Assembly (NCBI RefSeq): GCF_002741985.1
Contig: NZ_APHW01000103.1
Span: 124,001 to 188,000, forward strand
Source: Vibrio rotiferianus CAIM 577 = LMG 21460
GTDB lineage: Bacteria > Pseudomonadota > Gammaproteobacteria > Enterobacterales > Vibrionaceae
Reading direction: 5' to 3'
DNA: 64,000 bases
The first letter of the stretch is position 1, and every line of letters begins with the position of its first letter. This document shows, piece after piece, positions 26,356 through 35,373 of this stretch. The translations under genes were made by a program, and so were the position numbers. Below the pieces are notes generated by a model, which was not told the DNA's origin, searched no databases, and saw nothing but the letters and a program-made list of their open reading frames with translations.

Positions 26356-27483
26356 TCAGTGCTGCAAATGTTTAGGAATAGAAAAAATAGGCAATGGGTG
26401 TGGTTTTTTGCCCGAGCCTTTACGAAAAGCCTTCAGTTGCAATACGTAAGTCAGAATATGAGCCACTGCAATGTAGAGCTGGCTTGGAATCGCTTGTTCA
26501 ATAGCAGTGGTGTAATAGATTGAACGCGTCAGAGGTGGTGAGTTAATAATTTCGACTTGGTTTTCTCTCGCGATTCTTTGAATGTGCATGGCTGTTTCAT
26601 CGACACCTTTGGCGACGACAAAAGGAGCTTCAGAGAGGCTCATATCGTACTTTAACGCCACCGCGTAGTGGGTTGGGTTAGTGATCACAACGTCCGCAGT
26701 TGGCACCATCTTATCAATTTTACGTCGGGTGAATTGTTGTTGAATCTGGCGAATACGTTGTTTAACTTCAGGTCGCCCCTCGTTATTTTTAAATTCTTCT
26801 TTAAGCTCTTGCTTTGTCATTTTGAGCTCTTTTAAGTGCTCCCATCGTTGGTAAGGAATATCGATGACACCAAAAATGAGAAGTGCAAAGCCCATCAGGA
26901 GTAATCCTTCAAACAAGATAGACATGATCATCGTTACCCCTTGATTTAGAGGCAGACTTTGCATCCCTAGCAATGGCTGAAGGTGGTTGTCTAGATAGCC
27001 GTAAAGGACTGCAAAAATTACAGTGACTTTGAGCGTTGACTTAATTAACTCGACTAGAGATCGTGTCGAAAACATGCGCTTTATACCTGAAAGAGGATTC
27101 AGCTTACTTAACTTGGGCAAGATGTTTGCTGGACGAAACATCCAACCACCTAGCACAAGTGTACTGGCGACGGTAACGATGATGATGACAGCAAACATAG
27201 GTACTAGCATTTCGATGATCATCGCTAGGCTTTGCCCGATTTGTTCCACCATTTGATTCGGTGATGCGAGATCGTCTTTGGTCAATGCCATATTGTAACG
27301 GAAGACACCCGTCATACTCTGCCAAATATTGGAGAGCTGAGAGTAGAAATAGAGAGCGACAGCCAAAAAAATAACTGCGGTCGTAAACTCTTTTGCTCTT
27401 GGGATCTGCCCCTCTTGTCTCGCTTTCTTAACTTTCTGCGGGGAGGCTTTTTCGGTTTTGTCTTGTGACGATTGATCGCTCAT
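26356..27483 (-). CDS. flhB: FlhB, export substrate-specificity switch, lateral
   Basis: FlhB (375 residues) is the export component that cleaves itself at NPTH to switch from hook to filament export. Four membrane segments lie in the first 215 residues. The autocleavage site is intact (VVITNPTHYAVALKYD, around residue 265-280). The ATG at 27483 lies inside the 3' end of the fliR frame; the start context GGCGCATGAGC suggests that fliR should end at the overlapping TGA. Confidence 0.95.
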   Translation of the reverse strand: MSDQSSQDKTEKASPQKVKKARQEGQIPRAKEFTTAVIFLAVALYFYSQLSNIWQSMTGVFRYNMALTKDDLASPNQMVEQIGQSLAMIIEMLVPMFAVIIIVTVASTLVLGGWMFRPANILPKLSKLNPLSGIKRMFSTRSLVELIKSTLKVTVIFAVLYGYLDNHLQPLLGMQSLPLNQGVTMIMSILFEGLLLMGFALLIFGVIDIPYQRWEHLKELKMTKQELKEEFKNNEGRPEVKQRIRQIQQQFTRRKIDKMVPTADVVITNPTHYAVALKYDMSLSEAPFVVAKGVDETAMHIQRIARENQVEIINSPPLTRSIYYTTAIEQAIPSQLYIAVAHILTYVLQLKAFRKGSGKKPHPLPIFSIPKHLQH

Positions 27484-28258
27484 GCGCCCCCCCCATCATG
27501 AAGCTGTTTAAATAACGCAAAGTATCGTGTACTAGAGCTGTATACCGGCTAGGCACGCCTGAAATTGAAAGCAGAACACTAAATAGACCAAGCATCATGG
27601 TCATCGGAAAACCGAGTGCGTATACGTTCAGTGAAGGCGCTGCTCGGTTCATTACACCAAAACTGATGTTGGCGAGCAGCATAGAAACGATCGCGGGTAG
27701 GGCGAGAGCGAGAGCAGATGTAAACATCCAGCCAAATACATTTACGACCCCTTGTATAGAGAGCAAAGAGATCCCCGACCCTACGGGCCATATTACAAAG
27801 CTCTGAATCAAAATATCAATGATGAGTAAGTGCCCTTCTAAAGCCAAAAACAATAAGGTTGAAAACAGTAAGAAGACACGACCTAAGATTGCAACGGAGA
27901 GGCCATTGACCGGGTCATTCATCATCGCCATACCAAGACCCATTTGCAATGAGACGATCTGACCTAGCATGGTAAAAATGGTAAAAAGCATATGTAGAAT
28001 TAAGCCGAACATTATCCCCCAAATTGCCTGTTCGAATGCAAGGAACAGTGAGGTGAGAGAAAATAACTCAACTTCAGGCATTACGGGCATTAACGGTGCC
28101 GTGATGACGACAATTGAAAGTGCGAGTAGGCTCCTGACCCAAACAGGGATAAGTGCATCCCCGAAAAACGGCATGGAAATGAAGACGGCGCCAATACGAA
28201 AAAATGGCCACCAAAGTTGACCAAGTATGACGGAAAGCTCGGCAAACGTAATGGCCAT
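27428..28258 (-). CDS. fliR: FliR, export gate protein, lateral, with abnormal C-terminus
   Basis: FliR forms the export pore with FliP and FliQ. The six-helix membrane protein is clear (WPFFRIGAVFISMPFFGDAL, then MMNDPVNGLSVAILGRVFLL). After SFMMGG the frame crosses a run of eight G (27487-27494, plus-strand C) and continues 17 residues into the flhB reading region, ending LPAES. With nine or six G it would end at a TGA overlapping the flhB ATG, the usual coupled layout. Thus the printed 276-residue form probably has an artefactual or variable tail. Confidence 0.9.
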   Translation of the reverse strand: MAITFAELSVILGQLWWPFFRIGAVFISMPFFGDALIPVWVRSLLALSIVVITAPLMPVMPEVELFSLTSLFLAFEQAIWGIMFGLILHMLFTIFTMLGQIVSLQMGLGMAMMNDPVNGLSVAILGRVFLLFSTLLFLALEGHLLIIDILIQSFVIWPVGSGISLLSIQGVVNVFGWMFTSALALALPAIVSMLLANISFGVMNRAAPSLNVYALGFPMTMMLGLFSVLLSISGVPSRYTALVHDTLRYLNSFMMGGAHERSIVTRQNRKSLPAES

Positions 28259-28527
28259 TAGCCAATCATTCCTGGTATGTTATGGAACAGATAATCAAAT
28301 AGTTCCATGATTTTACGCAGCATCCAATGGCCAGCAAAAATGACCATAAGTAGAGTGACCAATAGTTTGGGAAGAAAGCTTAAGGTTTGCTCATTGATCT
28401 GAGTTGCTGCTTGAAATACTGCTATTCCGAGACCGACCACAAGTCCTGGTACGACTAAAACGGCCACCATTAAGATAATGAGCCATACCGCGTCAGAAAA
28501 CAAAGTGACCGTCATTTCAGGAGTCAT
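28258..28527 (-). CDS. fliQ: FliQ, export gate protein, lateral
   Basis: A small export gate protein of 89 residues with two membrane segments (about 15-38 and 52-74). TLFSDAVWLIILMVAVLVVP and AATQINEQTLSFLPKLL are the family motif regions. It overlaps the start of fliR by one base and follows fliP after 16 bases. Confidence 0.95.
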   Translation of the reverse strand: MTPEMTVTLFSDAVWLIILMVAVLVVPGLVVGLGIAVFQAATQINEQTLSFLPKLLVTLLMVIFAGHWMLRKIMELFDYLFHNIPGMIG

Positions 28528-28543
28528 GATTTATTTCTCCCTG

Positions 28544-29320
28544 TTATCCAAAGCTTGCAGACAAGGTGCCTACCGTCATGGCCCAGCCATCAACCAAAAC
28601 GAAGACCATTAACTTGAATGGTAAAGAAACGATCAGCGGTGATAGCATCATCATGCCCATTGCCATCAAAACACTGGCAACGACCAAGTCAATAATGAGA
28701 AATGGAATAAATAGCATAAAGCCAATTTGAAATGCCGTTTTTAGCTCACTTATCACAAAGGCTGGGAGTACTACTGCGAAGGAAATTTCCTCGATATTTT
28801 GATCGATAGGCTCATTAGCGATTCGCAGCATTTGCTCCAAAGCACTTTGATGGGTCTGAGCTAGCATGAAGTTCCGAACGGGCTTTTCCGCAACAGAGAA
28901 TGCCCGAATCAGGGTTATTTCACCATTATCGTATGGCTGAAAAGCATTGTCGTAGATGTCAGACCATACTGGTCGCATTATCAAAATAGTCAGCGAAAGT
29001 GCGATACCGACGAGAACGCGGTTAGGAGGACTTTGTTGTAAGCCTAGTGCTTGTCTTAGTATCGCCAAAACAACGATAATCCGAGTAAAACTGGTTGCCA
29101 TTAAAATAAAAGCAGGCAAAAAGCTTAACGCCGTCATTAACAACAGAATTTGAAGTTTAACGCTGTATTCTTGCTGTGTCTGACCATCTGTCACTGACAA
29201 AAACGTCAGACCACTCTCTGTTGCAAATGTTGGGAATGACATCATCCCCAACGTGCACAGTGCGATAAATGCGGCTAAGAGTGAAGGCTTTTTAAAAATG
29301 CACATGCTTTTAGGTACCAC
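28544..29320 (-). CDS. fliP: FliP, export gate protein, lateral
   Basis: FliP forms the central export pore. The 258-residue protein carries a signal peptide (about residues 1-33), then four membrane segments with the signatures LLLMTALSFLPAFILMATSF, TRIIVVLAILRQALGLQQSP and PFLIIDLVVASVLMAMGMMM. The start is GTG at 29320, three bases after the fliN stop; an internal ATG at 29305 is an alternative that would shorten the signal peptide. Confidence 0.95.
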   Translation of the reverse strand: MVPKSMCIFKKPSLLAAFIALCTLGMMSFPTFATESGLTFLSVTDGQTQQEYSVKLQILLLMTALSFLPAFILMATSFTRIIVVLAILRQALGLQQSPPNRVLVGIALSLTILIMRPVWSDIYDNAFQPYDNGEITLIRAFSVAEKPVRNFMLAQTHQSALEQMLRIANEPIDQNIEEISFAVVLPAFVISELKTAFQIGFMLFIPFLIIDLVVASVLMAMGMMMLSPLIVSLPFKLMVFVLVDGWAMTVGTLSASFG

Positions 29321-29323
29321 TGT

Positions 29324-29692
29324 TTATCGACCGACACCAGATAAGGCAGAATCAAGAACGTCGATAAGTCTTAAACCGTATTTTTCATTGATAACAACAA
29401 CTTCAGCATGACCCATTAATGCGCCATTGACTTTCACGTCTAGCGGTTCGCCATTGAGTTTATCTAACTCTAATACCGTACCTTCCCCCGCTTTCATCAA
29501 ATCTCCCAGAGCAATTTCTTTACTTGCGACTTCTAGAGTTACTGTCACAGGAATGTTCTTGAAGAAACTCAGATCTCGCTCAGCGAAAACCGGTGCATCT
29601 GTGGATACCTCGGTGTCCAAATCTTCAAGTTGGAAGTCGTCAAAGTTAATATCATCACTGTCGAAAGCTGTGTTTTCAAAAGATTCGCTCAT
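29324..29692 (-). CDS. fliN: FliN, motor switch protein, lateral
   Basis: FliN (122 residues) builds the lower part of the switch ring. The C-terminal SpoA domain is typical: PVTVTLEVASKEIALGDLMK, AGEGTVLELDKLNGEPLDVK, VNGALMGHAEVVVINEKYGL. The N-terminal 40 residues are acidic and variable. It overlaps the fliM stop by one base, so the switch proteins are coupled. Confidence 0.95.
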   Translation of the reverse strand: MSESFENTAFDSDDINFDDFQLEDLDTEVSTDAPVFAERDLSFFKNIPVTVTLEVASKEIALGDLMKAGEGTVLELDKLNGEPLDVKVNGALMGHAEVVVINEKYGLRLIDVLDSALSGVGR

Positions 29693-30489
29693 TAGTGCGA
29701 TTCCTTATTTTGGTTAAAAATCAATACGAGTTGGCCGTCGTTTTCTGCCACGCGACCTGAGAAAAGTGTTTGGTTACCAATGCTTAGTGGGACATTGGCA
29801 AACAACTCTATTGGAAGAATGTCTTCCGGTTGAAGCTGTACAACATCACTTAACGACATCGTCTTTTTGGCCAGTACAGCGTTCAAACGAACAGGGGTTG
29901 AGGTTAACGCCTGCTTAAACGGTTCGTTTAGATCGGACTTTGACTGAAGCTCCAGCTCGTCAATTAGGGTTTGTACTAGTTGACCGTCCAACTTCATGTG
30001 GATGGTGCCAACATGATCCTTGAACTTAATGGTTAACTGCACATGCAGGCCCACGCCGCTGGTAGGCTCAAAGCGTTCGGTTTGCCACATTTCTGAAGGT
30101 GCTAACCAGTTTCCCATCAGTTTACTGATTTTTTCTTGAATTCGGATATCACTACTGGTTAAAGACGTTGTAGAACGTTCAACAGTTGCACCATAAAATC
30201 GATCAGCAAGTTTAATCAGAGTTTCTGTCTCAGTGTGTATGTATATAAGGCCACCGCTTTGGTGCCTTAGTGTCGATGTCGTATTCGCTTCCATTTCCGA
30301 TGGCGAAAATGAGTGTAACTCGACAGAATGAATCTTCGCTTCGACTTTGTTGGTTTTAAGCCAGTTTTGCAGCTCGTTAGTTAAGCCATTACAAGACTCT
30401 GAAATTAGGGCAAACAACTTTTCACGTATGATATGAATAGGTTTTCCTAACAATTCTACATTTAAAATCTGCACGTCTGAATTAGCCAT
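29692..30489 (-). CDS. fliM: FliM, motor switch protein, lateral, lacking the CheY-binding N-terminus
   Basis: FliM links FliG to FliN in the switch ring. The middle and C-terminal SpoA domain are recognisable (FEPTSGVGLHVQLTIKFKDH, PEDILPIELFANVPLSIGNQ, TLFSGRVAENDGQLVLIF). At 265 residues it is much shorter than the usual 330-350, and the N-terminal LSQxEIDALL-type peptide that binds phosphorylated CheY is missing. A TAA lies immediately before the ATG in frame, so no upstream extension exists. First gene of the operon running to the EAL-like gene. Confidence 0.9.
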   Translation of the reverse strand: MANSDVQILNVELLGKPIHIIREKLFALISESCNGLTNELQNWLKTNKVEAKIHSVELHSFSPSEMEANTTSTLRHQSGGLIYIHTETETLIKLADRFYGATVERSTTSLTSSDIRIQEKISKLMGNWLAPSEMWQTERFEPTSGVGLHVQLTIKFKDHVGTIHMKLDGQLVQTLIDELELQSKSDLNEPFKQALTSTPVRLNAVLAKKTMSLSDVVQLQPEDILPIELFANVPLSIGNQTLFSGRVAENDGQLVLIFNQNKESH

Positions 30490-30895
30490 TTAAACTCTGC
30501 TTCTTTATATATTTTACCTTGCGTTAACAATTGGTATTAATCGCCAGTTGCAGCGACAGTCTACACACGGTTATTTATTATTTATTAGCACGGCATTTTA
30601 ATAATGTGACTTCGGTTCATATGTTGACATGGAGTTGACAAAGCTATCTTCAAATAAAACCTGAAAACAGGTACTTTGATTTATAAATAAGTTAATAATA
30701 AAAAATATTAAAATTTAACGAGCAAAGCTCGTTTTTTATACTCTCTATTACCAATAGGGAGTTAGTCAGGAAGTTATGTGGTTTACATTTCTAACTTATT
30801 GTTTTGTTAGTTTTAAATCATTGAACGGCAGGCTTGGTTGCTTAAATAACACACAACTTAAAGCGAGTGATGTTGTTTCAAAGTAGGACTTTTAT
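30490..30895. promoter_or_regulatory. Divergent control region fliM / motY-lafK
   Basis: The 406-base AT-rich gap between two divergent flagellar operons must hold promoters for both. I see TTGACA at 30624-30629 with a poor -10, a GG-N11-GC element near 30826 (one base too wide for sigma-54), and the orphan terminator at 30717-30737. No convincing sigma-54 or sigma-28 site was found on either strand. Confidence 0.5.
30717..30737 (+). terminator. Orphan Rho-independent terminator
   Basis: AACGAGC (30717-30723), loop AAA, GCTCGTT (30727-30733), then T up to 30737. It points along the plus strand, where no gene lies upstream (fliM is on the minus strand), so it may end a small RNA or block read-through antisense to fliM. 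Confidence 0.65.
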
Positions 30896-31906
30896 ATGGT
30901 TTTGTATGCCCATAATTTTAATGGTACGGCATATCTAATTAGTTTTCTTCAGTCATGGAAATGTCAAAAATATAGTGATGTAAAACGTTTTCGTCGCTGT
31001 TTATCTGCATTTTTGGCTCTCGGTTTATTTTCTGTGCCTCACCTTAATGCCTCAGAATATATTAATGTGCCAATGGATTTATCTAGTTGGTCATTTAAAG
31101 AAGGTAAGTTTGAATGCAAGTTAATTCATTCAACAGTTCCGCAGGGGAAGTTTTATTTCCGCCTATTGCCAAATGATAATGTTTCTTTTGTCGCAGAATT
31201 AAGTAGTTATGATGACAGCTGGAATAGAGCTGTACTTCAGAGTGTTACTGCGCCATGGCTGAGGGGGCGTGAATCTATTGTCATTGATACGCTTGAAGTA
31301 GCAAACGATCAGAAGAGCTTAGTCTTTCAGCGCGGTGTATCAGAGCTTTTAGAAAGTGTGCATCAAGGTCGCTGGGTTACGTTGTCACTAAGCGGAAGTA
31401 ATGATTCCTTAGAGCTAACGATTCCGACAATACAAATGAAGGCATCCTTAGACTCCCTTGATGCATGTCGGTCAGAGTTGCCCAAAATGACCTTTGCGCA
31501 GGCTCGAGATGTTGTATTGCCGTTTGCTTTTGGCCAATTGTCCCTAACAGACGCTCAAGCGTACAAACTTAGCGCATTGAAGAGTTACATCATTAAAGAT
31601 GCTCGTATCACTAGGATATTAGTTGACGGCTATACCGACAATGTTGGTTCCTCGGTTGCCAACCTATCCGTATCACGAAAGAGAGCGGAAAAAGTCGCAG
31701 ATATGCTTGCGCAGCTAGGTATTGATAAAGGCCTGATTGAAGTAAGAGCACACGGAGCCCGATACCCAGTTGCTAGCAACAGTACTGCTGATGGTCGAGA
31801 TAAGAATCGCCGCGTTACATTGCGATTGGTTCGCGATAACGAAGAAATTGTCCCACGTAATTCACGTAACACTGAGATCAACAAGAATAAGGTAATAGTG
31901 CAATGA
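30896..31906 (+). CDS. motY: MotY-like lateral motor protein (T-ring type)
   Basis: This 336-residue secreted protein has a MotY architecture: a basic N-terminus with a hydrophobic signal segment (FLALGLFSVPHLNA, around residues 40-53), a N-terminal beta domain and an OmpA-like peptidoglycan-binding domain (LVDGYTDNVGSSVANLSVSR, KRAEKVADMLAQLGIDKGLI, about 245-310). MotY forms a ring that anchors stators around the motor. The ATG follows AGTAGGA; the signal peptide n-region is unusually long, so a later non-ATG start cannot be excluded. It overlaps lafK by 4 bases. Confidence 0.88.
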   Translation: MVLYAHNFNGTAYLISFLQSWKCQKYSDVKRFRRCLSAFLALGLFSVPHLNASEYINVPMDLSSWSFKEGKFECKLIHSTVPQGKFYFRLLPNDNVSFVAELSSYDDSWNRAVLQSVTAPWLRGRESIVIDTLEVANDQKSLVFQRGVSELLESVHQGRWVTLSLSGSNDSLELTIPTIQMKASLDSLDACRSELPKMTFAQARDVVLPFAFGQLSLTDAQAYKLSALKSYIIKDARITRILVDGYTDNVGSSVANLSVSRKRAEKVADMLAQLGIDKGLIEVRAHGARYPVASNSTADGRDKNRRVTLRLVRDNEEIVPRNSRNTEINKNKVIVQ

Positions 31907-33237
31907 TGGCGAAAATGGAAGTTCTGTTGGTTGAGCCGAATGATGTTATTGCTCAACCAGTTTTGCATGTCTTGCAGAAGGCGGGTTATCTCATTCGTCA
32001 TGCTCGTACAGGACGAAGTGCATTATTGGAAGAAAGGGCAAAAATTACTTTAGTGAGCTCAAATCTTCCGGATATGTGTGTCCGTGAATTTGTCGCTTGC
32101 CATCAAAAGCAGCGCAATTCTGGCGTTGTGATTGCGATTGTCGATCAAGAGCAAGGCATTCTTGCAGCAGAGACAATGAAAGCAGGGGCGACAGATTATT
32201 TGTTGCGCCCGTTTGAAAGTAACCAACTTTTGAGTTTACTTACTCGTGTTGAGGCTCTTGAAAAGCCACTTGCGAACATTGTTGCGGAGTCTTGGCGCAG
32301 TAAGCAGGTACTTCAGTTGGCTCATCGAGCGGCGTGTACAACAGCAAGTGTATTGATTACTGGGGAATCTGGAACTGGTAAAGAAGTGCTTGCCCGTTAT
32401 GTACATGAGCACAGTTCATGTGCTGACGGACCTTTTGTCGCAGTGAACTGCGCAGCAATCCCTGAATCTATGTTGGAAGCGGTGCTATTTGGTCATGTGA
32501 AGGGAGCGTTTACCGGAGCGAGTGCTTCGCAAAGTGGTAAATTTGAAGAGGCCAATGGCGGTACTATCCTTCTTGATGAGATAGGAGAAATGTCTCCTGC
32601 TGTACAAGCGAAGCTACTGCGCGTGCTTCAAGAGCGTGAGGTCGAGAGAGTTGGTAGTCATAAAGCGATTCAGCTAGATATCCGCGTCATCGCTGCAACG
32701 AACAAAGACCTGCGAGAAGAAGTGCAAAAAGGTACTTTCCGTGAAGATCTTTACTATCGATTAGATGTCCTCCCACTTCATTGGCCACCGCTGAGAGAGC
32801 GCAAAGAAGATATCTTGCCTATCAGTCACTTTTTCATCGAAAAGTATCAAGATAAAAGCCAATGTTATTTGTCTCACGATGCTGTGACTGCCTTAAGCCA
32901 ATATCACTGGCCAGGAAATATTCGTGAACTAGAAAATGTCATTCAACGAGCGTTGGTTATGCGTCACGGTGACTACATTACGGCTCAGGATCTAATGTTA
33001 CCGATTGAGTTAGTGACTTCAGCCCAGCCTGTGGAACCGACATCTAGCTTTGGCCATGTTGAGGCGAAGAAGCAAGCAGAGTTTCAATTCATCCTAGATA
33101 AGTTACGTCAGTTCGGCGGCAATCGAACAAAAACAGCAGATGCGTTAGGAGTTTCGACTCGTGCATTAAGGTATAAGCTTGCGGCAATGCGTGAGCACGG
33201 AATCGATTTACAGTCGGCACTTGGCTCAGCAGCCTAA
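31903..33237 (+). CDS. lafK: LafK, sigma-54-dependent lateral flagellar activator
   Basis: An NtrC-type activator for the early lateral genes. Residues 1-120 have a receiver-like fold but lack the phosphorylation Asp (LVSSNLPDM instead of D-x-x-LPDM), and the conserved KPF is RPF. The AAA+ domain (about 130-370) has Walker A GESGTGKE, the sigma-54-binding GAFTGA loop and Walker B GGTILLDEIGEM. A Fis-type helix-turn-helix ends the protein (NRTKTADALGVSTRALRYKL). It heads the fliE-J operon and is coupled to the motY-like gene. Confidence 0.95.
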   Translation: MMAKMEVLLVEPNDVIAQPVLHVLQKAGYLIRHARTGRSALLEERAKITLVSSNLPDMCVREFVACHQKQRNSGVVIAIVDQEQGILAAETMKAGATDYLLRPFESNQLLSLLTRVEALEKPLANIVAESWRSKQVLQLAHRAACTTASVLITGESGTGKEVLARYVHEHSSCADGPFVAVNCAAIPESMLEAVLFGHVKGAFTGASASQSGKFEEANGGTILLDEIGEMSPAVQAKLLRVLQEREVERVGSHKAIQLDIRVIAATNKDLREEVQKGTFREDLYYRLDVLPLHWPPLRERKEDILPISHFFIEKYQDKSQCYLSHDAVTALSQYHWPGNIRELENVIQRALVMRHGDYITAQDLMLPIELVTSAQPVEPTSSFGHVEAKKQAEFQFILDKLRQFGGNRTKTADALGVSTRALRYKLAAMREHGIDLQSALGSAA

Positions 33238-33246
33238 AGGAGAGAG

Positions 33247-33609
33247 ATGATGGCTAGTCAACCACTAAACAATGCGGTATCAGCGGAGCAACTCATGCTC
33301 TCCAAGATGGAAGTTATGCGTACTCAAGTTCAGTCACCTGAATTTGTTGTCAGCGCGAATCCACTTGACGTTAAAGAATTGAATGCACCTATGTCTTTTT
33401 CTCAAGCAATGACAAGTATTCTCGATACGGTGAACCAACATCAGTCCGTTGCGAGTCAGAAAATGACAGCAGTTGAAACAGGGAAAAGTGATGATTTGAC
33501 TGGGGCGATGATTGCAAGTCAAAAAGCCAGTCTGTCGTTCAATGCGTTAATGCAAGTACGTAACAAAGTAGTTATGTCATTTGAAGATATTATGAAGATG
33601 CCGGTGTAG
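33247..33609 (+). CDS. fliE: FliE, basal body rod-MS ring junction protein, lateral
   Basis: FliE (120 residues) joins the MS ring to the rod. The C-terminal half carries the family pattern (SFSQAMTSILDTVNQHQSVA, then KASLSFNALMQVRNKVVMSF and EDIMKMPV). It begins 9 bases after lafK with GGAGAGAG before the ATG, and fliF follows after three bases, indicating one operon. Confidence 0.93.
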   Translation: MMASQPLNNAVSAEQLMLSKMEVMRTQVQSPEFVVSANPLDVKELNAPMSFSQAMTSILDTVNQHQSVASQKMTAVETGKSDDLTGAMIASQKASLSFNALMQVRNKVVMSFEDIMKMPV

Positions 33610-33612
33610 AGA

Positions 33613-35373
33613 ATGTCTGAACTATCGACTCAAGTGGCAGGCAACGCCACCATTCAACCTTCTGTGAGTACAACCTCTCAAACTAGCACTTTAAAAGGGA
33701 TGGATGACATCTCTTTTAAACTCAAAAAACTGTGGTCTAGTAGCCAACGTAATTTGGTGCTTTCTGCGGTATTGGCCGCAATCGTGGCTGCCATTATTGT
33801 TGTTGCACTCTGGAGTTCTTCACAGAGCTTTAGACCTCTCTACAGTCAGCAAGAGCGTTTTGATATCGGTGAGATTATTTCTGTGTTGGAAACGGAAGGG
33901 ATCAGCTACCGTATGCAAGAGCAAAATGGGCAAGTACTCGTACCTGAAGGTGATGTTGCCCGTATCCGAATGTTGCTCGCGGCAAAGGGAGTAAAAGCTA
34001 AACTTCCGACAGGTTTGGACTCTCTGAAAGAAGACAGCTCTTTAGGCACTAGCCAGTTCATGGAAACGGCGCGCTACCGACATGGATTAGAGGGTGAGTT
34101 AGTACGCACTATCATGTCACTGAATGCAGTATCAAATGCTCGTGTGCATTTGGCTATTCCCCGTCAGACACTATTTGTACGTCAGAATACTGAGAATCCG
34201 TCAGCATCCGTGATGTTAGAACTGAAACCAGGTGAGGATTTAAAACCTGAGCAAGTTGAAGCCATTATTAACTTGATTGTGGGTAGTGTAACGGCGATGA
34301 AACCTGAGTTTGTTTCTGTTATTGACCAATACGGACGATTACTAAGTGCTGATGTAGCTTCGCTAGAGGCGGGTAAAGTTAATGCAAAGTACTTGGAATA
34401 CCAAAAGAACGTCGAGAAGCAAATCATTCAACGAGCGTCTGACATGCTTACACCGATAGTCGGGCCAAGTAACTTCCGAGTTCAAGTTGCCGCTGATATG
34501 AACTTCAGCCAGGTGGAGGAAACTCAAGAGATATTGGATAGTACGCCAGTTGTACGCAATGAACATACGATTCAAAATAATTCCATTGATCAGATTGCGC
34601 TAGGTGTTCCCGGGTCTCTGAGTAATCAACCTCCAGTGACAGGTGATAAGCCAAATACAGAGGATAGCCAAAATACCAATGCTCGCTCCGAGATCAACCG
34701 CCAATACGCGGTGGGCAGTAGCGTGCGTCGTACTCAGTACCAACAAGGTCAAATTGAGAAATTGAGTGTCTCTGTTCTTCTAAACTCTCAAGCAGCTCCA
34801 AATGGCACTGCTTGGACAGATGCAGAGAAAGCACAAATCACGACCATGGTTATGGATGCTGTCGGTATTACAGAAAATAGAGGGGACAGCTTAAGCCTAA
34901 TGAGCTTTAACTTTACCCCAATCGATATTGATGCGCCGTTGGCACTACCGTGGTGGCAAGATCCGACAGTCCAGCAGCCGATCCGCTATGTTATTGGTGG
35001 CATGCTGGGTATGGCGATGATTTTCTTCGTGCTGCGTCCTCTGATTATGCATCTAACGGGTGTCGATAGAAGAGATCAAGAGCTTGATTTTGCAGAACCA
35101 CAAGAAGAGCCGGTTTATGACAATGTTCAAACTCGAGAAGAGCGTGAACGTGAAGAAACACTCAACCGACGTTTGTCAGAAAAAGGTATCGCGGTGTCGT
35201 CTGGCTTAGACGTGAACAGCGATATGTTACCGCCTCCGGGTTCGCCGCTTGAAATTCAATTGAAACATCTACAGCTCATCGCAAATGAAGAGCCAGAACG
35301 TGTAGCGGAAGTACTAAAACAATGGGTAAACGTGAATGAACACAGCACAGTCGAAGCAAAAGCAGACGCTTAG
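33613..35373 (+). CDS. fliF: FliF, MS-ring protein, lateral
   Basis: The MS ring is the base of the flagellum. Of 586 residues, two membrane segments flank the periplasmic ring region (about 47-67 and 457-477). The ring-building motif YSQQERFDIGEIISVLETEG, the TARYRHGLEGELVRTIMSLN segment and the PRQTLFVRQ segment are typical of FliF. The C-terminal peptide that binds FliG (PPPGSPLEIQLKHLQLIANE) is present. It overlaps fliG by 38 bases. Confidence 0.96.
   Translation: MSELSTQVAGNATIQPSVSTTSQTSTLKGMDDISFKLKKLWSSSQRNLVLSAVLAAIVAAIIVVALWSSSQSFRPLYSQQERFDIGEIISVLETEGISYRMQEQNGQVLVPEGDVARIRMLLAAKGVKAKLPTGLDSLKEDSSLGTSQFMETARYRHGLEGELVRTIMSLNAVSNARVHLAIPRQTLFVRQNTENPSASVMLELKPGEDLKPEQVEAIINLIVGSVTAMKPEFVSVIDQYGRLLSADVASLEAGKVNAKYLEYQKNVEKQIIQRASDMLTPIVGPSNFRVQVAADMNFSQVEETQEILDSTPVVRNEHTIQNNSIDQIALGVPGSLSNQPPVTGDKPNTEDSQNTNARSEINRQYAVGSSVRRTQYQQGQIEKLSVSVLLNSQAAPNGTAWTDAEKAQITTMVMDAVGITENRGDSLSLMSFNFTPIDIDAPLALPWWQDPTVQQPIRYVIGGMLGMAMIFFVLRPLIMHLTGVDRRDQELDFAEPQEEPVYDNVQTREEREREETLNRRLSEKGIAVSSGLDVNSDMLPPPGSPLEIQLKHLQLIANEEPERVAEVLKQWVNVNEHSTVEAKADA

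Noticed and set aside
27428..27483. Natural FliR-FlhB fusion
   Set aside because: The printed frames are not in phase; a fusion needs a run of seven G, and separate coupled genes are more likely.
30825..30842. GG-N11-GC element resembling a sigma-54 promoter before motY
   Set aside because: Spacing between GG and GC is one base too wide for sigma-54, which tolerates little variation.
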